This document shows, one piece after another, positions 1 to 10,723 of a DNA stretch of 64,000 bases. The translations under genes and the position numbers were made by a program. The notes below the pieces were generated by a model. That model had not been told where the DNA came from and did no database searches. It saw only the letters and a list, made by a program, of their open reading frames with translations. Position 1 is the first letter of the stretch. Each line of letters begins with the position of its first letter. The DNA comes from Ahaetulla prasina (Eukaryota; Chordata; Lepidosauria; Squamata; Colubridae): positions 6,171,959 to 6,235,958 of the forward strand of contig NC_080543.1 in the NCBI RefSeq assembly GCF_028640845.1. The letters run 5' to 3'.

Positions 1-408
1 TTTGGAGGCACCGGTTTACCTGCTTTAAAAATAGAGGCACCGGTCTACTAATTGCCTTTTATTGGGAGGCATCGGTCTACCTTCTTTAAAAATAGAGGCA
101 TCGATCTACTAATTGCCTTTTTTTTGGAGGCACCGGTCTACCTGCTTTAAAAATAGAGGCATCGGTCCACTAATTGCCTTTTATTGGGAGGTGATCAGCT
201 GTAGTGCGGCCCTTTGAAGCGCTGCGGCAGTCATTTAAGGCCATTTGCAGCTATATCACCACCGAGAGTTTCAGGGACAGAGAAGAGGAACAGCGAGGCG
301 TGGCCGGTGGGGGGGGGCAGGGATTTTTGCTATCGGTTCTCCAAACTACCTGCCCCCATCGCTATCGGATCATGCAATCCGGTCTGAACCGAGAGCATTT
401 TACCCCTG
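1..408. mobile_element. hAT-like DNA transposon fragment, left end outside window
   Basis: The sequence ends GAGCATTTTACCCCTG at 408, the reverse complement of the CAGGGGTGAAAT terminus shared by several elements in this window. The interior has the CCGGTCTGAACCGAG and CTATCGGTTCTCC signatures of the same family. Its first part is a 61-bp tandem repeat. Confidence 0.5.
4..186. repeat. 61-bp tandem repeat, three copies
   Basis: Units begin GGAGGCA(C/T)CGGT at 4, 65 and 126, and a fourth truncated start occurs at 187. Each unit is itself an imperfect dimer: GAGGCA-CGGTCTAC recurs about 30 bases later. It probably amplified inside the hAT-like element. Confidence 0.85.
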
Positions 409-534
409 TTGGAGACCCCTGCAATATATCATATTACACATATTGACGGCATGTAGAATTGTGATAGCACAGACTTGGAAATATCCAGATATCCCACTGG
501 ATCAAATTTGAATAAATATATATATATATATATG

Positions 535-780
535 CATGTGCTGGATTATCAATGGAAATGAAGGAGAGGGAAGATACTGAGTATTATCGAATATGGAATG
601 GATGGTATTCCTGGATGGAGAGTAAGCATAAAACTTAAGGGAGATTTTTGTCATGAGACTGAATTCTGAATAGAGGTTAAGATAATTTAAATAAGAATGT
701 TGGTTTATAGAGATACTTAGAAATAAAATCTACATATAGAGGTTAAATAGGATAGGAGATACCGATGTAGGAAAAGCTGT
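535..780 (+). mobile_element. L1-like LINE 3' fragment
   Basis: In one frame it reads EDTEYYRIWNGWYSWMESKH, resembling the C-terminal end of L1 ORF2 seen elsewhere in the window. It has no intact ORF. Confidence 0.45.
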
Positions 781-935
781 TATGAGTAATGTAATTTTGA
801 TGCATTTGTCTTTCTTTGTTTTATATTTTCTCGTTTTTGTGTATTGTGGTGTTTTTTGTTTTTTTTGCATTGTGTATTTTAACTTTTGGAAATTTAATAC
901 ATATTATTTTTTTTTAAAAAAAGAAAGAAAAAAAG

Positions 936-1255
936 TGACTTATGACCATTTTTCACAATTATAACTTTTGCAGCCGCCCCCCCCCCCCCGTGATCATGTG
1001 ATCAAAATTCGGAAGACTTGGCCGCTGACTCGTACTTATGACCGTTGCCGCATCCCAGGAGGTCACGCGATCGATCCCTTTTTGGGACCTCCTTGACAAG
1101 CAAATTCAACTGGTAAATCGGATTCACTTAACAACCAGGTTACTAACTTAGCCGCTGCAGAGCGACTCACTTAAACAGCGGTGGCAAGAAAGGCCGTCAC
1201 ATGGGGCCAAATTCGCTTCATGAATGTCTCACTTAACGACAGAGATGTTTATAAG
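936..1255. mobile_element. Mariner/Tigger-like MITE, diverged copy
   Basis: Contains the recurring segments GTGACTTATGACCATTTTTC, GTGATCATGTGATCAAAATT and GATTCACTTAACAACC found in about twenty-five related short copies across the window. The termini are lost. Confidence 0.6.
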
Positions 1256-1899
1256 TGAAAACAATTGAAAGTGAGATGTAGAATGGAATAAAATTGAAAG
1301 GTTAGTAAATGATGTATCCTATTAGAAGAGAAAAATAATTATTGAATTGTGAATTTAAAGAAAAGAAGTGGAAGGTTGTATTAATTAAAAGGTTGTCAGG
1401 TAAAAATGGAATAAGATGAAGACAATGTTCATAATTAAAACCTATGAGGGGAATTCTGAGGAATATACTCAATAAATGGGAAAATCGGGGTTGTCTGGAC
1501 ACCGTAGTTAAAAATATTGAAACGAAAATGAATACAGCAATAGAGAGAGATAAGAAGAAGGAGAGAGATGGAAAGGGAGAAGGAGGGAGAGAGAAAGAAG
1601 AATGGGAAGAGGAGGGGAAGAAAGGGAGGGGAAATAAAAGAGGTTAGATAGGGAGGAAGAACGGAGGAGGGGGAGAAAGGAAGGGGAAGTAGAGAAGGAG
1701 TAGGAGAGAAGAGAAGAAAGTAGGAAGGATGAAAGAAGGGAGGGAGAGGAAGGAGAAGGAGAAGAAAGATTGCTGTAAAAACGGAAAAGATGAAATGGAA
1801 GAAAGACAACCCCGAACACGTCTGAATATATCAGGATAAAAATTGAAATAGCTAAAAAATAATAAAAGAGAATAAATATGAGTAAAAATGGAGAAATTA

Positions 1900-2660
1900 G
1901 AACTTAAGGGCGAAAGAAGATGTGATTTCTATAAAGGAGCATGGAAATATTAAGATATGATTAAAAATATGGAAAAAGAATATTTTGGCAGAAATTGTAA
2001 CTTAAGTAAAATGTATTTGGATACGTTAAGTTGTATAAGAGACGATATGGCCAATATTCTGTTCATAAACTATGTGTGTGGGGGGGGGACTATAAAAAAT
2101 CAATAAAAATTTGTGGGTAATTCTTTTTTCTTCCAATATTGTCCAATCAACAGTCGTGCTGCTGTTATTAAGTTCAAAATCAACTTAGTCTCAATCACTG
2201 TACAGTCCGTTGTTATTCCCAAAAGGAAAAATTGCGGTAGGAACTTTATCTTCTTCTTCACAATAGAAGAATGGATATTGAAAGTTTCCAATTTGGCTGA
2301 GATGGCTAAAATCTCAGCCTTCTTGAAAGACAGTACTCAAGAAAAATATTTAAATGAATGGAAGAACTGGATTGATTATATTCAAAATAGATATCGGATT
2401 AAGAAATTTCGGATTGCTTTTGAATGAAGGATGTTATTTTTGATTTTAATGGAAGAAGTCAGGATATGTGAGAGAGAAAGATTATAATTGTGTTAGATTT
2501 TAAAAAGTTTAATGTATGACTGTTTTGTTTAAGGAACTATACCTTGTGTTTGCTCCGGGAAGTCCGGGGAGGGGTTTAGGAGGGAGGGGGAAAAATTTAA
2601 TTGTTGTAAAACTTTTTTAATAAAAAAAAAAAATCAATAAAAATTTGTTTTAAAAAAAAA
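1900..2660 (+). mobile_element. L1-like LINE 3' ends, two A-tailed fragments
   Basis: At 2,270-2,427 the plus strand reads EWILKVSNLAEMAKISAFLK then DSTQEKYLNEWKNWIDYIQN, like the C-terminus of L1 ORF2, followed by a stop and an A-rich tail near 2,620-2,665. The upstream piece ends in CAATAAAAATTTG near 2,100. A 5'-truncated retrocopy is the likely origin. Confidence 0.6.
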
Positions 2661-3459
2661 AGAAAGAAATATTGGGGGCTGCATTGCGGTCGTACGTCGA
2701 GGACTGCCTCTGCGTGCCAGTCGCCACGCATCGGAATTTCGATCACACGAGCGTGCACACGCTTCAAGTGTGAAAACCGGTCCTAAGGCACTTTTTTTCA
2801 GCGCCGTTGTCGCTCTCGACGGTCACTAAACGAACGGTTGTTGGGCGAGGACTTAGCAGCGGCCCCGTGAAAGTTCCTTTTTTAAAAAAACCGCGAAACC
2901 CTAAATCAGCTTGGGACTCCGTCATAACCAGAGAGCGATGCTCAGAGAGCGATGCTCCTCTGCCGTGTGACACGCTTAACAAAGTGTAAACAGACTCGGG
3001 AAGAGTTAAGTGTGTCAGTGGATAAGTGGGACAAAAATTCTGCTTGATCAGAGCTACAGGCAAGATAAAACAGCTTTTTCATATTAAGTAGATCACAAAC
3101 CGATTCTTTTTCAACTCTTTGCTATGGATGGCGGCAACCCGTTTCATCATATTTCAGAATATCCTTTGTGCCTGAATACCCATTTTCGGCCCTGAATTAT
3201 GGCCACAGACTTGAACCTTTCCAGACTCCTTTGCAGATTGGCTTTTTTTAAAAAAAAAAAGTGCTTAAAGGATTATCTTAATTTTAAACAAAATTAAGAG
3301 GAGCAGAGGGCATCCTTCGGGCCTTGTTTACGTTGGCCAGATCCCTTCTGAGGCTTAGAAATGGCCTCGAGGAATTCTGAAACATAGAAGTTGGGGTGAC
3401 CCTAAATCAGGCCTTTGCTAGGATGTGGGTCGACATACCTGCGACAATGATCAAAATAC

Positions 3460-3572
3460 AGGTATCCTCAAATGACCACCCATAGTCGAGCCCAACATTT
3501 CTGTTGCTAAACGAGACAATGGGTTTTGCCTCATTTTACAAACTTTCTTGCAACAGCTGTTCAGTGAATCCT
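3460..3572. mobile_element. Mariner/Tigger-like MITE fragment
   Basis: Matches the left half of the recurring MITE: CAGGTA-TCCTC, then AGCCCAACATTTCTGTTGCT and CATTTTACAAACTTTCTTGC. It runs into CCT-rich sequence. Confidence 0.6.
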
Positions 3573-3627
3573 TCTCCCTCTCCTCCTCCTCCTCTCCACA
3601 AACTCCTCTCCCTCCTCTCCATCAACT

Positions 3628-4094
3628 GAATATGAATGAATGAATGAATGAATGAATGAATGAATGAATGAATGAATATTTTAATTTGTATACCGCCCTT
3701 CTCCCGAAGGACTCAGGGCGGTGAACAGGCAGATAAAATACAAATACACACAATAGTTAAAAACATCCCTTAAAAAACTAATTTAAATTTGCCCAAATGT
3801 TAAAATAACACACTCCCCCATAAAATTACAAAACTTTAAAAACCCATCAAATTCAATTAAAATTCAAAAATAAAAATCAAGCTAGTCCAACCATGCAAAA
3901 TAAATAAGTTTTAACTTCGCGGCGAAAGGTCCTAAGGTCAGGTAATTGTCGAAGTCCGAGGGGAAGTTCGTTCCACAGGGTCGGAGCCCCCACAGAGAAG
4001 GCCCTCCCCCTGGGGGCCGCCAGTCGACACTGTTTGGCTGACGGCACCCTGAGGAGTCCCTCTCTGTGGGAGCGCACCGGGCGATGGGAGATAG
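3628..4094 (-). mobile_element. L2-like LINE 3' end with (TGAA)n tail
   Basis: The minus strand encodes [20 protein letters not shown] then [20 protein letters not shown], the C-terminal end typical of L2/CR1-group ORF2, followed by a short 3' UTR with CCGCCCTGAGTCCTTCGGGA. The 3' end runs into about 40 bases of (TGAA)n. It is flanked by a 7-bp duplication, ATCAACT (3,621-3,627 and 4,095-4,101), consistent with retrotransposition. Confidence 0.75.
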
Positions 4095-4104
4095 ATCAAC
4101 TCCC

Positions 4105-4480
4105 ACTGATGGTGTTACCTAGTTGGGTCATGAAATGTCTGCAAAAAATAACCAAGCTCAGAGAGCACCAAGGACTTGCAGCCTTCCTCCTCCTCCTCCT
4201 CCTCCTCCTCCTCCTCTTCCTCCTCCTCCTCCTCCTCCTCTCCACAAAGCCCCCTCCCTTGTAGCACTGATGATGTTACCTAGCTGGATCATGAAACGTC
4301 TGCAAAAAATAACCAAGCTCACAGAGCACCAAGGACCCCACAGCCTTCCTCCTCCTCCTCCTCCTCTCCACAAACCTCACTGTCTTCTGCTACTGATGTT
4401 GTTACCTAGTTGGGTCCTGAAACATCTACCAGAAAACACCCAAATTCAGAGAACGCCAAGGACTCCCACAGTTCAGCTCT
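4105..4480. repeat. Threefold tandem repeat with CCT tracts
   Basis: ACTGATG-TGTTACCTAG followed by GAAACGTCTGCAAAAAATAA recurs at 4,105, 4,265 and 4,392, separated by CCTCCTCCT tracts of varying length. The unit resembles 3' regions I associate with Penelope-like retroelements, but that assignment is weak. The L2 insertion at 3,628 appears to have landed in the same array. Confidence 0.7.
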
Positions 4481-4946
4481 GAGCTACAAATATCCCCTTC
4501 TGAAGGAGATTCTCACAGTGGGAATTGAAAATATTTTCCTTCTTCCTTTCAATGAACCGATCTCCTCATTTCATCGCGAGGAAGTGTTGTGACCTTCCAA
4601 CCTGTTCTTACTTCAAATATCATTTTAATGGGGCTGGGATATTTTAGAGGCCCCCCCACAAGGATCCGATCTGGCTTTTCCGGGTATTAAGAACGCACAG
4701 TTTCCGATGCCGATGCGTTTTGACTAATTGTGGCCAAGCCACATCTATCACTTCACTCCTGGCAAGAGAATCTGGCCAGACCATAGTAGTCAAGAGTTTG
4801 CTGATTCATAATACCTCATTTACGCTGCAAAAATCTGTGCAGGTTCCCTCTGAATACAATTGTGTGTGTGTGTGGGGGGGGCGTTTTTGTGTGAATAGAC
4901 CTGCACGGGAAAGTTATTCACCTAAAGTTGGTTCTGAATACCTGTA

Positions 4947-5302
4947 AGATAAAGGTTCCCCTCGCACATACGTGCTAGTCGTTGCCGACTCTAGGGGGCG
5001 GTGCTCATCTCCGTTTCAAAGCCGAAGAGCCAGCGCTGTCCGAAGACGTCTCCGTGGTCATGTGGCCGGCATGACTCAACGCCAAAGGCGCATGGAACGC
5101 TGTGACCTTCCCACCAAAGGTGGTCCCTATTTTTCTACTTGCATTTTTTACCTGCTTTCGAACTGCTAAGTTGGCAGAAGCTAGGACAAGTAACGGGAGC
5201 TCACCCCGTTACGCGGCAGCACTAGGGATTCGAACCGCTGAACTGCCGACCTTTCGATCGACAAGCTCAGCATCTTAGCCCCTTGAGCCACCACGTCCCT
5301 CC
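4947..5302 (-). mobile_element. Sauria-type SINE, 13-bp TSD
   Basis: Full-length tRNA-derived SINE in reverse. The head has A box GTGGCTCA-GGG and B box GGTTCGAATCCC near 5,220-5,300, and the Bov-B-like tail GAGTCGG-AACGACTAGCAC lies at the left end. It is flanked by CTGAATACCTGTA at 4,934-4,946 and 5,303-5,315. Confidence 0.93.
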
Positions 5303-5816
5303 CTGAATACCTGTATACCTGGACAAAAACCTGTTCCCATGCATACTCTGGAAAAAAACAACAGCCCAAGTTGAATTGGGGGGATGGTCCAGTTGATGCC
5401 ACATTGAAAGAGAAGGGACCTGCCTCAGCAGAAAGGAGACCACCAGGAAATGCCAGAGTTGTAGACTAGACTGGAAACTTGGAAAAAAACAATTCCCCAT
5501 CATGAGAAATCACTTCTCTCTTGTCAAGCAAACCAGAAGGTTTTGTTTCTGGGCTCAACTCCAAAGAGGCGTCATTTTTTGTCACTCCTTTTTTTGAGCC
5601 CACAGCAAATTTATGGAGAATTTTATGGATGTCGTTTTATGAGTTACAGCAACAGAGGAGGAAACATGATGGAGGCAAAAGGAGTTCTAATCGCAGCTGC
5701 CTATCCAGAGGGACAAAACCCTTCCAGGGCAGAATAACGGAATAACCGTGTCGAAACGGACCTTGGAGGTCTTCTAGACAACCACTGTGAAGCAGTATAT
5801 AAGTTTAAGTGCTATT

Positions 5817-6185
5817 GGGAAGGGAGGGAGGGAGGGAGGAAGATGGAAGGATAAAAGGAAGGAAGGAAGGGAAAGAGAGGAAGGGAGGAAGATGGAAGGA
5901 TAAAAGGAAGGGAGGAAGATGGAAGGAAGGAAGGAGAAGAGAGGGAGGGAGGAAAGAAGATGAAAGGATAAAAACAAAGGAGGGAGGGAGGGAGGAAGAT
6001 GGAAGGATAAAAGGAAGGAAGGAAGGGAAAGAGAGGAAGGGAGGAAGATGGAAGGAGAAAAGGAAGGGAGGAAGATGGAAGGAAGGAAAGAAGGAAGGGG
6101 AAGAGAGGAAGGAAGGAAAGAAGACGAAAGGATAAAAAGAAGGAAGGAAGATGGAAGGATAAAAGGAAGGAAGGAAGGAAGGAAG
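5817..6185. repeat. GGAA-rich minisatellite in GAB2 intron 1
   Basis: Purine-only array of GGAAGGAAGATGGAAGGATA-type units. A longer block repeats with a period of about 156 bases: AGATGGAAGGATAAAAGGAA occurs at 5,841 and again at 5,997. Confidence 0.85.
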
Positions 6186-6375
6186 ATGGCACAGTGGTTA
6201 GAATGCAGTAATTCACTGCTCCCTGCCAGGAGTTCGATCCTGACGGGCTGAAGGTTGACTCAGGCCTCCATCTTTCCGAGGTGGGTAAAACGAGGAGCCA
6301 GATTGTTGGGGGGGCAAGAGGCTGACTCTATGAATCGCTTGGAGGGGCTATAAAAGCATCGTGAAGCGCGATATA
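6186..6375 (+). mobile_element. tRNA-derived SINE copy
   Basis: Head GATGGCACAGTGGTTAGAAT with B-box-like GAGTTCGATCCTGAC, then GGTTGACTCAGGCCTCCATC and the AGATTGTTGGGGGGGCAAGA core. It ends in a GCGATATAAGTC-type tail and is a relative of the SINEs at 18,328 and 49,492. Confidence 0.75.
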
Positions 6376-6744
6376 AGTCGGAGCTCATGCCTGGGAGCCT
6401 GCAAAACGCAGCCCAACCGCCTCCGAAGCGAAGCCAGGTTCCTTTTCATGCCAGGCGAGCAAACTCGGCGGTTAAAGAATAACTTCAGCCGGCAACCGGC
6501 TGGAAAACACGGAGGGAGAAAGAGCCATAAATCAGGCGGCGACTCCAACGCGCGTTCCGCCCCAGGGCCTCGCCCCACCGCAGGTGCACAACAAGCCCAA
6601 CCTGGTTAGCCAGTTAAGCCCCGTTTGCACCCTACCCGCTACTCCGATCCAACGGCGGCAGCAGCAGCGAGCTCAACTCAACTAAGCCCGGAGCGCGATG
6701 GCAACGGGGCGGCTCTAGCCCGGATGACCCGCGCGGTCGTGGGA

Positions 6745-7385
6745 AACCCCATCCAGGTCTCAATCGTGAGAAAATGTGATCCAGGTCGAGATCCTGGGAA
6801 TCCCATGCAGGTCTTTGTCGTGGGAAAGTGATCCAGGTCGCGATCCTGAGGACCCCATCCAGGTCTCAGTCGTGGGAAAGTGATCCAGGTCGGGATCCTG
6901 GGAACGCGATCCAGGTCGCGGTCGTTGGAACCCGATCCAGGTCGCGATTCTAGGAACCCGATTCAGGTCGCAGTAAAGCGATCCAGGTCGCGGTCGTGGG
7001 AAAGCGACCCAGGTCGCGATCCTGGGAACGCGATCCAGGTCGCGGTCGTTGGAACCCGATCCAGGTCGCGATCCTGGGAACCCCCCATCCAGGTCTCAGT
7101 CGTGGGAAAGGGATCCAGGTCTCAGTCGTGGGAAAGGGATCCAGGTCGCGACCCTGGGAACGCGATCCAGGTCGCGATTCTAGAAACCCGATCCAGGTCG
7201 TGGGAAAGCGATCCAGGTCGCGATCCTGGGAACGCGATCCAGGTCGAGGTCGTTGGAACCCGATCCAGGTCGCGATCCTGGGAACCCCCCATCCAGGTGG
7301 TCTCAGTCGTGGGAAAGGGATCCAGGTCGCGACCCTGGGAACGCGATCCAGGTCGGTCGATTCTAGAAACCCGATCCCGGTCTCC
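6745..7385. repeat. About 26-bp CpG-rich minisatellite in GAB2 intron 1
   Basis: Some 24 tandem units of GATCCAGGTCGCGATCCTGG type, with variants GGTCGTTGGAACCC and GTCTCAGTCGTGGGAAAG. Most units carry two or three CpGs. The array lies about 1.2-1.9 kb downstream of the exon 1 donor. Confidence 0.9.
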
Positions 7386-8159
7386 GGAAAGGCTGCCTTA
7401 GCGGGGGAGGAGAGGAGGAGCGGAGCGACCGCGTTACCCACCGTCTCCGCTAGGGGGCGGGCTGCCGCAAGGCAAAGCCAAGCACCCCAACCCAAACAAC
7501 AACAACGCCTCTGCCACCTGTAGCAGCCGCCGCCGCCGCCCGGCTCACCCCCGCCCCGGGAAGGGGAGAGCCCCGCTCCGCCCAGGACGCGGCGGCGGTC
7601 ATCTGCCCGACGCCCCACCAGCGGCTCCACCCTGCTGCCCGGCTGCAACGCCGGAGTCGGCCCGGGAAGGCGGGGATGGAGGGGGGACACGGTGGCCGCC
7701 CCTTCCCCAGCTGGCCCGGAGGAAGGAGCGCGGCCAGCCCAGCTGCACCGGATAGCAACAACCCCGGGGCCGCTTGGCTTGCTTCTCGGGATGCCGCGCC
7801 TCTTTCCAGCCGGGAAGCAAAGCCAGGTCCGGCGGAAAGCCGGGGGGGGGGAGGCCCTCCCCGCCCGGGAACCCCGATTGTGGTAGCGGGGCGCCGGGGA
7901 AGCCTCCGCCTGGAAGGGCAGCAGGATGCGCTGGGGTGGGCTGGGGGGGGGGATGCACCTGCTCCCTTGGCCCCCCAACCCCGCCGGAGCCCTTTTCCGG
8001 GGACCGGGGAGAGGAAGGAAAGGAAGAAGGGTCGCAGGGGGCGAGGGTCCATCCGAGCGAAGGGGAGCGGCTGCCGGGCTTTGGCCGCCCTTGACTTCCA
8101 GCCTCCCCGGCGGGGATCCAGGATCAAGCTTAAGAAAGAGCCGGGGAAGGGAGGGAGGG

Positions 8160-8530
8160 AAGGAGGGAGGGGTCAGATCTAGGGAAGCCCCCCCGCCAGC
8201 CCTTCCCTTCCCTTCTCTTCCCCCGATCCCCGCCGGGTTGCCTTGAAAAGTCCCGGCCGGTCAATGGAGGGGAGGAGGAGGGAGGAGAGGAGGGGGAGGA
8301 GGAGGAGGAGGAGAGATGAGGGGAGGAGGGGGAGAAGGGAGAGGGGGAGGGAGGGAAGGAGGAGGGGGAGGAGAGGAGGGAGGAGAAGGGAGAGGGGAGA
8401 GGGGAGAGGAGAGGGGGAGGAGGAGGGGGAGAAGGGAGGAGGAGGAGGAGGAGGAGAAGGGAGAGGGGAGAGGGAGAGGGATGAGGGGGAAGAAGGGGAA
8501 AGGGAAGAGGGGAGAGGAGGGGAGGGGGGC
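8160..8530. repeat. Homopurine GGA-rich tract beside GAB2 exon 1 donor
   Basis: Plus-strand (GGA)n/(GAGGGG)n sequence with almost no pyrimidines from about 8,265 to 8,530. In the transcribed (minus) sense it is a C/U-rich stretch starting about 85 bases into intron 1. Confidence 0.9.
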
Positions 8531-8616
8531 TCGCAAAAGACCCTCCCTAATGGAAACTGCCCCTCACCCCCCACCCTCCCAACGCCCGGCTTGTCAACCG
8601 AGACCCCGGCACTTAC

Positions 8617-8733
8617 GTATCGCCTTAACTTCTTCTCCGGCGGCGATTTGCGGAGCCAGCCGGAGCAAACCACTTCGCCGCTGCCTCCGCCTGTGCCGCT
8701 GCCTCCGCCGCCTCCGCCGGCGCTGCTGCTCAT
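8617..8733 (-). CDS. GAB2: GAB2 exon 1 coding part (N-terminus, start of PH domain)
   Basis: GAB2 is a docking adaptor that recruits SHP2 and PI3K to activated receptors; its N-terminal PH domain binds membrane phosphoinositides. Exon 1 encodes 39 residues: MSSSAGGGGGGSGTGGGSGE then VVCSGWLRKSPPEKKLRRY. The last part matches the known GAB2 start (VVC-GWLRKSPPEKKLRRY), and the GTAAGT donor follows the Tyr codon, the position I expect. The start was chosen because it gives the MS...G-rich N-terminus, has A at -3 and lies in a CpG-rich island. The Gly/Ser run is longer than in mammals. GAB1 and GAB3 start similarly, but the NARS2 neighbour supports GAB2. Later exons lie beyond the left edge. Confidence 0.9.
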
Positions 8734-9305
8734 CCTGGAGGGGCTGGATGCTCCGGGATCGGCCGGCCGGTCGGAGCCGCATCCGAGCCCGGCCGGGAAG
8801 ATGGGCACCGCCGGGAGGAAGCTAAGCGACCAAGGGCTCTCTCCATCGTTTTTGCCCGGCCGGCCGTTGGCTTTGCCCGGGCGCCGCCTCCATGCTCCTC
8901 CGGGCTTCTCCTCCTCCTCCTCCTCCAGCTGCTTCTGCTGCCGCTCCTGCTCGTCCTCCCCTCCGGCCGGATCGCTCCGCCGACTCGCACTTCCCCGGGA
9001 AGCAAGACGCGCCACCCCGCCCGCCCGCCCGCCCGGCCACACCACGCCTCCCCGCTGACTTGCAAAGAGGAGGCGAAGCTGGCTTGGCCGCCGGCTCTTC
9101 TCCCGGTGGGGAGGGGAGGGGAGGGGAGGGGGGGAGATGCGCTCCTTCGCCTGCCCCCTCTCTCTCTCCATCATCATCATCATCATCCCCCCCTCCCCAC
9201 GCGGAATCCGGAGCCTTCCCACCCACCGACCCACCCACTGGACTTGGCTCAAGCGGTATTCCCTTTGGGAATCAAGCGCGGCCCGGGTTCACACGACCTA
9301 CTGGG

Positions 9306-9765
9306 ATGGAGAGAGAGAGAAAGAGAGAGAAAGAAAGAGAGAAACAGATAAAGAGAGAAAGAGAAAGAGAGGCAGAGAAAGAGAGAGAGATAGAGAGAGA
9401 GAAAGAGAGAAAGAGAAAGAGGCAGAGAAAGAGAGAGAGAATCAGAGAGACAGATAAAGAGAGAAACAGATAAAGAGAAAACAGAAAGAGAGGCAGAGAA
9501 AGAGAGAGAGAATCAGAGAGAGAGAGAAAGAGAGAAACAGATAAAGAGAGAAACAGAAAGAGAGAGGCAGAGAAAGAGAGAGATAAAGAGAGAGAGATAA
9601 AGAGAGAAACAGATAAAGAGAGAAACAGAAAGAGAGAGGTAGAGAAAGAGAGACAGAGAGAGAATCAGAGACAGAGAGAATGAAAGAGAAACAGAAAGAG
9701 AAAGAGAGAGAGACAGAATGTGAGAAAGAGAGAGGGAGGGAGAGAGGGAGGGAGAGAGAGAGATT
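9306..9765. repeat. GA-rich homopurine array upstream of GAB2
   Basis: (GAGAAA)n and (GAGA)n with recurring AACAGATAAAGAGAGAAACA and AGGCAGAGAAAGAG subunits, at the distal edge of the GAB2 CpG island. Confidence 0.9.
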
Positions 9766-10093
9766 GACATTTGCAAGATTCTACACGTGTGTGGGTGCCA
9801 AGAGGGGTTTAGGGGGCACTTTGGGATTCGCTTAAGTGGAGGGTTGCAAACTTGGGGGGAGGGAGGAAGGGGGGCCTTAGGATGAATTCCATACCTTGGG
9901 TGGGTGGGGGCGTTAATCCGGAGTCTTTGGGGTTTCGGGGAAGAGAAAAAAAAAGTAAAATGGAAACCTCCCCCGAATTACTAGTTCCATTAAAAATTGC
10001 TGTCATCGAGGGAGGATGGATGGGTGGATTCCTATTGCCAGGAAGAAGTGAAAATCAAAGGACTCACTTTGAGCCCATTCTTTCTGCCCTATC

Positions 10094-10206
10094 TCAACTC
10101 TTGATTCTAGAATCCTCAGCCCAGCCCACCTCACAGGGTTGTTGTTTTGGGGAAAATAGGAGGAGGAAGGTGTGTGGAATGTTTGCCATCTTGAGTTATT
10201 ATAAAC
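10094..10206 (+). mobile_element. Partial tRNA-SINE (same family as the 67-bp arrays)
   Basis: CAGCCCAGCCCACCTCACAG, then GGTTGTTGTTTTGGGGAAAA and TTGCCATCTTGAGTTATTAT: the 3' half of the SINE whose reverse copies occur at 25,672 and 58,846. The head is missing. Confidence 0.65.
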
Positions 10207-10214
10207 ATGCATAT

Positions 10215-10229
10215 TCACACTGTATATAT

Positions 10230-10288
<59 letters not shown>

Positions 10289-10656
10289 GGATGGATAGAT
10301 TTGGATGGATGATAGAGAGTTAGAGATAGATGATAGATAGTTTATAGATTATAGATGATATAGATAATAAGATGATGGATAGATGGATGGATGAATGGAT
10401 GGATGGATAGATGGATGGATGGATTTGGATGGATGATAGTTAAGAGATAGATGATAGTTAATAGATTATAGATAATATAGATAATAAGATGGTGGATGGA
10501 TGAATGGATAGATGGATATGGATGGATGATAGAGATGATAGTTGATAGATAGTTAATACATTATAGAAGATATAGATAATAAGATGGTGGATGGATGGAT
10601 GAATAGATAGATAGATAGATGATGGACAGATAGATGATGGACAGACAGACAGAGAT

Positions 10657-10723
<67 letters not shown>

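Larger units (their letters stand above)
6540..9260 (-). promoter_or_regulatory. GAB2: GAB2 CpG-rich promoter region, 5' UTR and start of intron 1
   Basis: This stretch is far richer in G+C and CpG than the rest of the window and surrounds GAB2 exon 1. From about 8,734 to 9,250 it would hold the 5' UTR and core promoter; 6,540-8,616 is the start of intron 1. No TATA box is evident, as usual for CpG-island promoters. Long open frames on both strands here result from the lack of A/T-rich stops. The exact transcription start cannot be placed from sequence. Confidence 0.75.

Noticed and set aside
4972..5169. ORFs with [20 protein letters not shown] (also at 17,692, 19,460 and 30,446)
   Set aside because: The same translation recurs because each is a Sauria-type SINE copy.
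5521..5745. Overlapping plus-strand ORFs with FFVTPFFEPTANLWRILW
   Set aside because: Short, no known similarity and no splice context on the plus strand; left unannotated.
6950..8127. Long open frames on the minus strand (up to 342 codons) and overlapping plus-strand frames of 168-175 codons
   Set aside because: They lie in the CpG island and the 26-bp minisatellite; frames are open on both strands from high G+C. No known domain appears, and they fall in GAB2 intron 1.
8243..9058. 271-codon plus-strand ORF rich in Arg/Gly/Glu
   Set aside because: It is the antisense reading of GAB2 exon 1 and its GGA-rich flank; low complexity, no recognisable domain.
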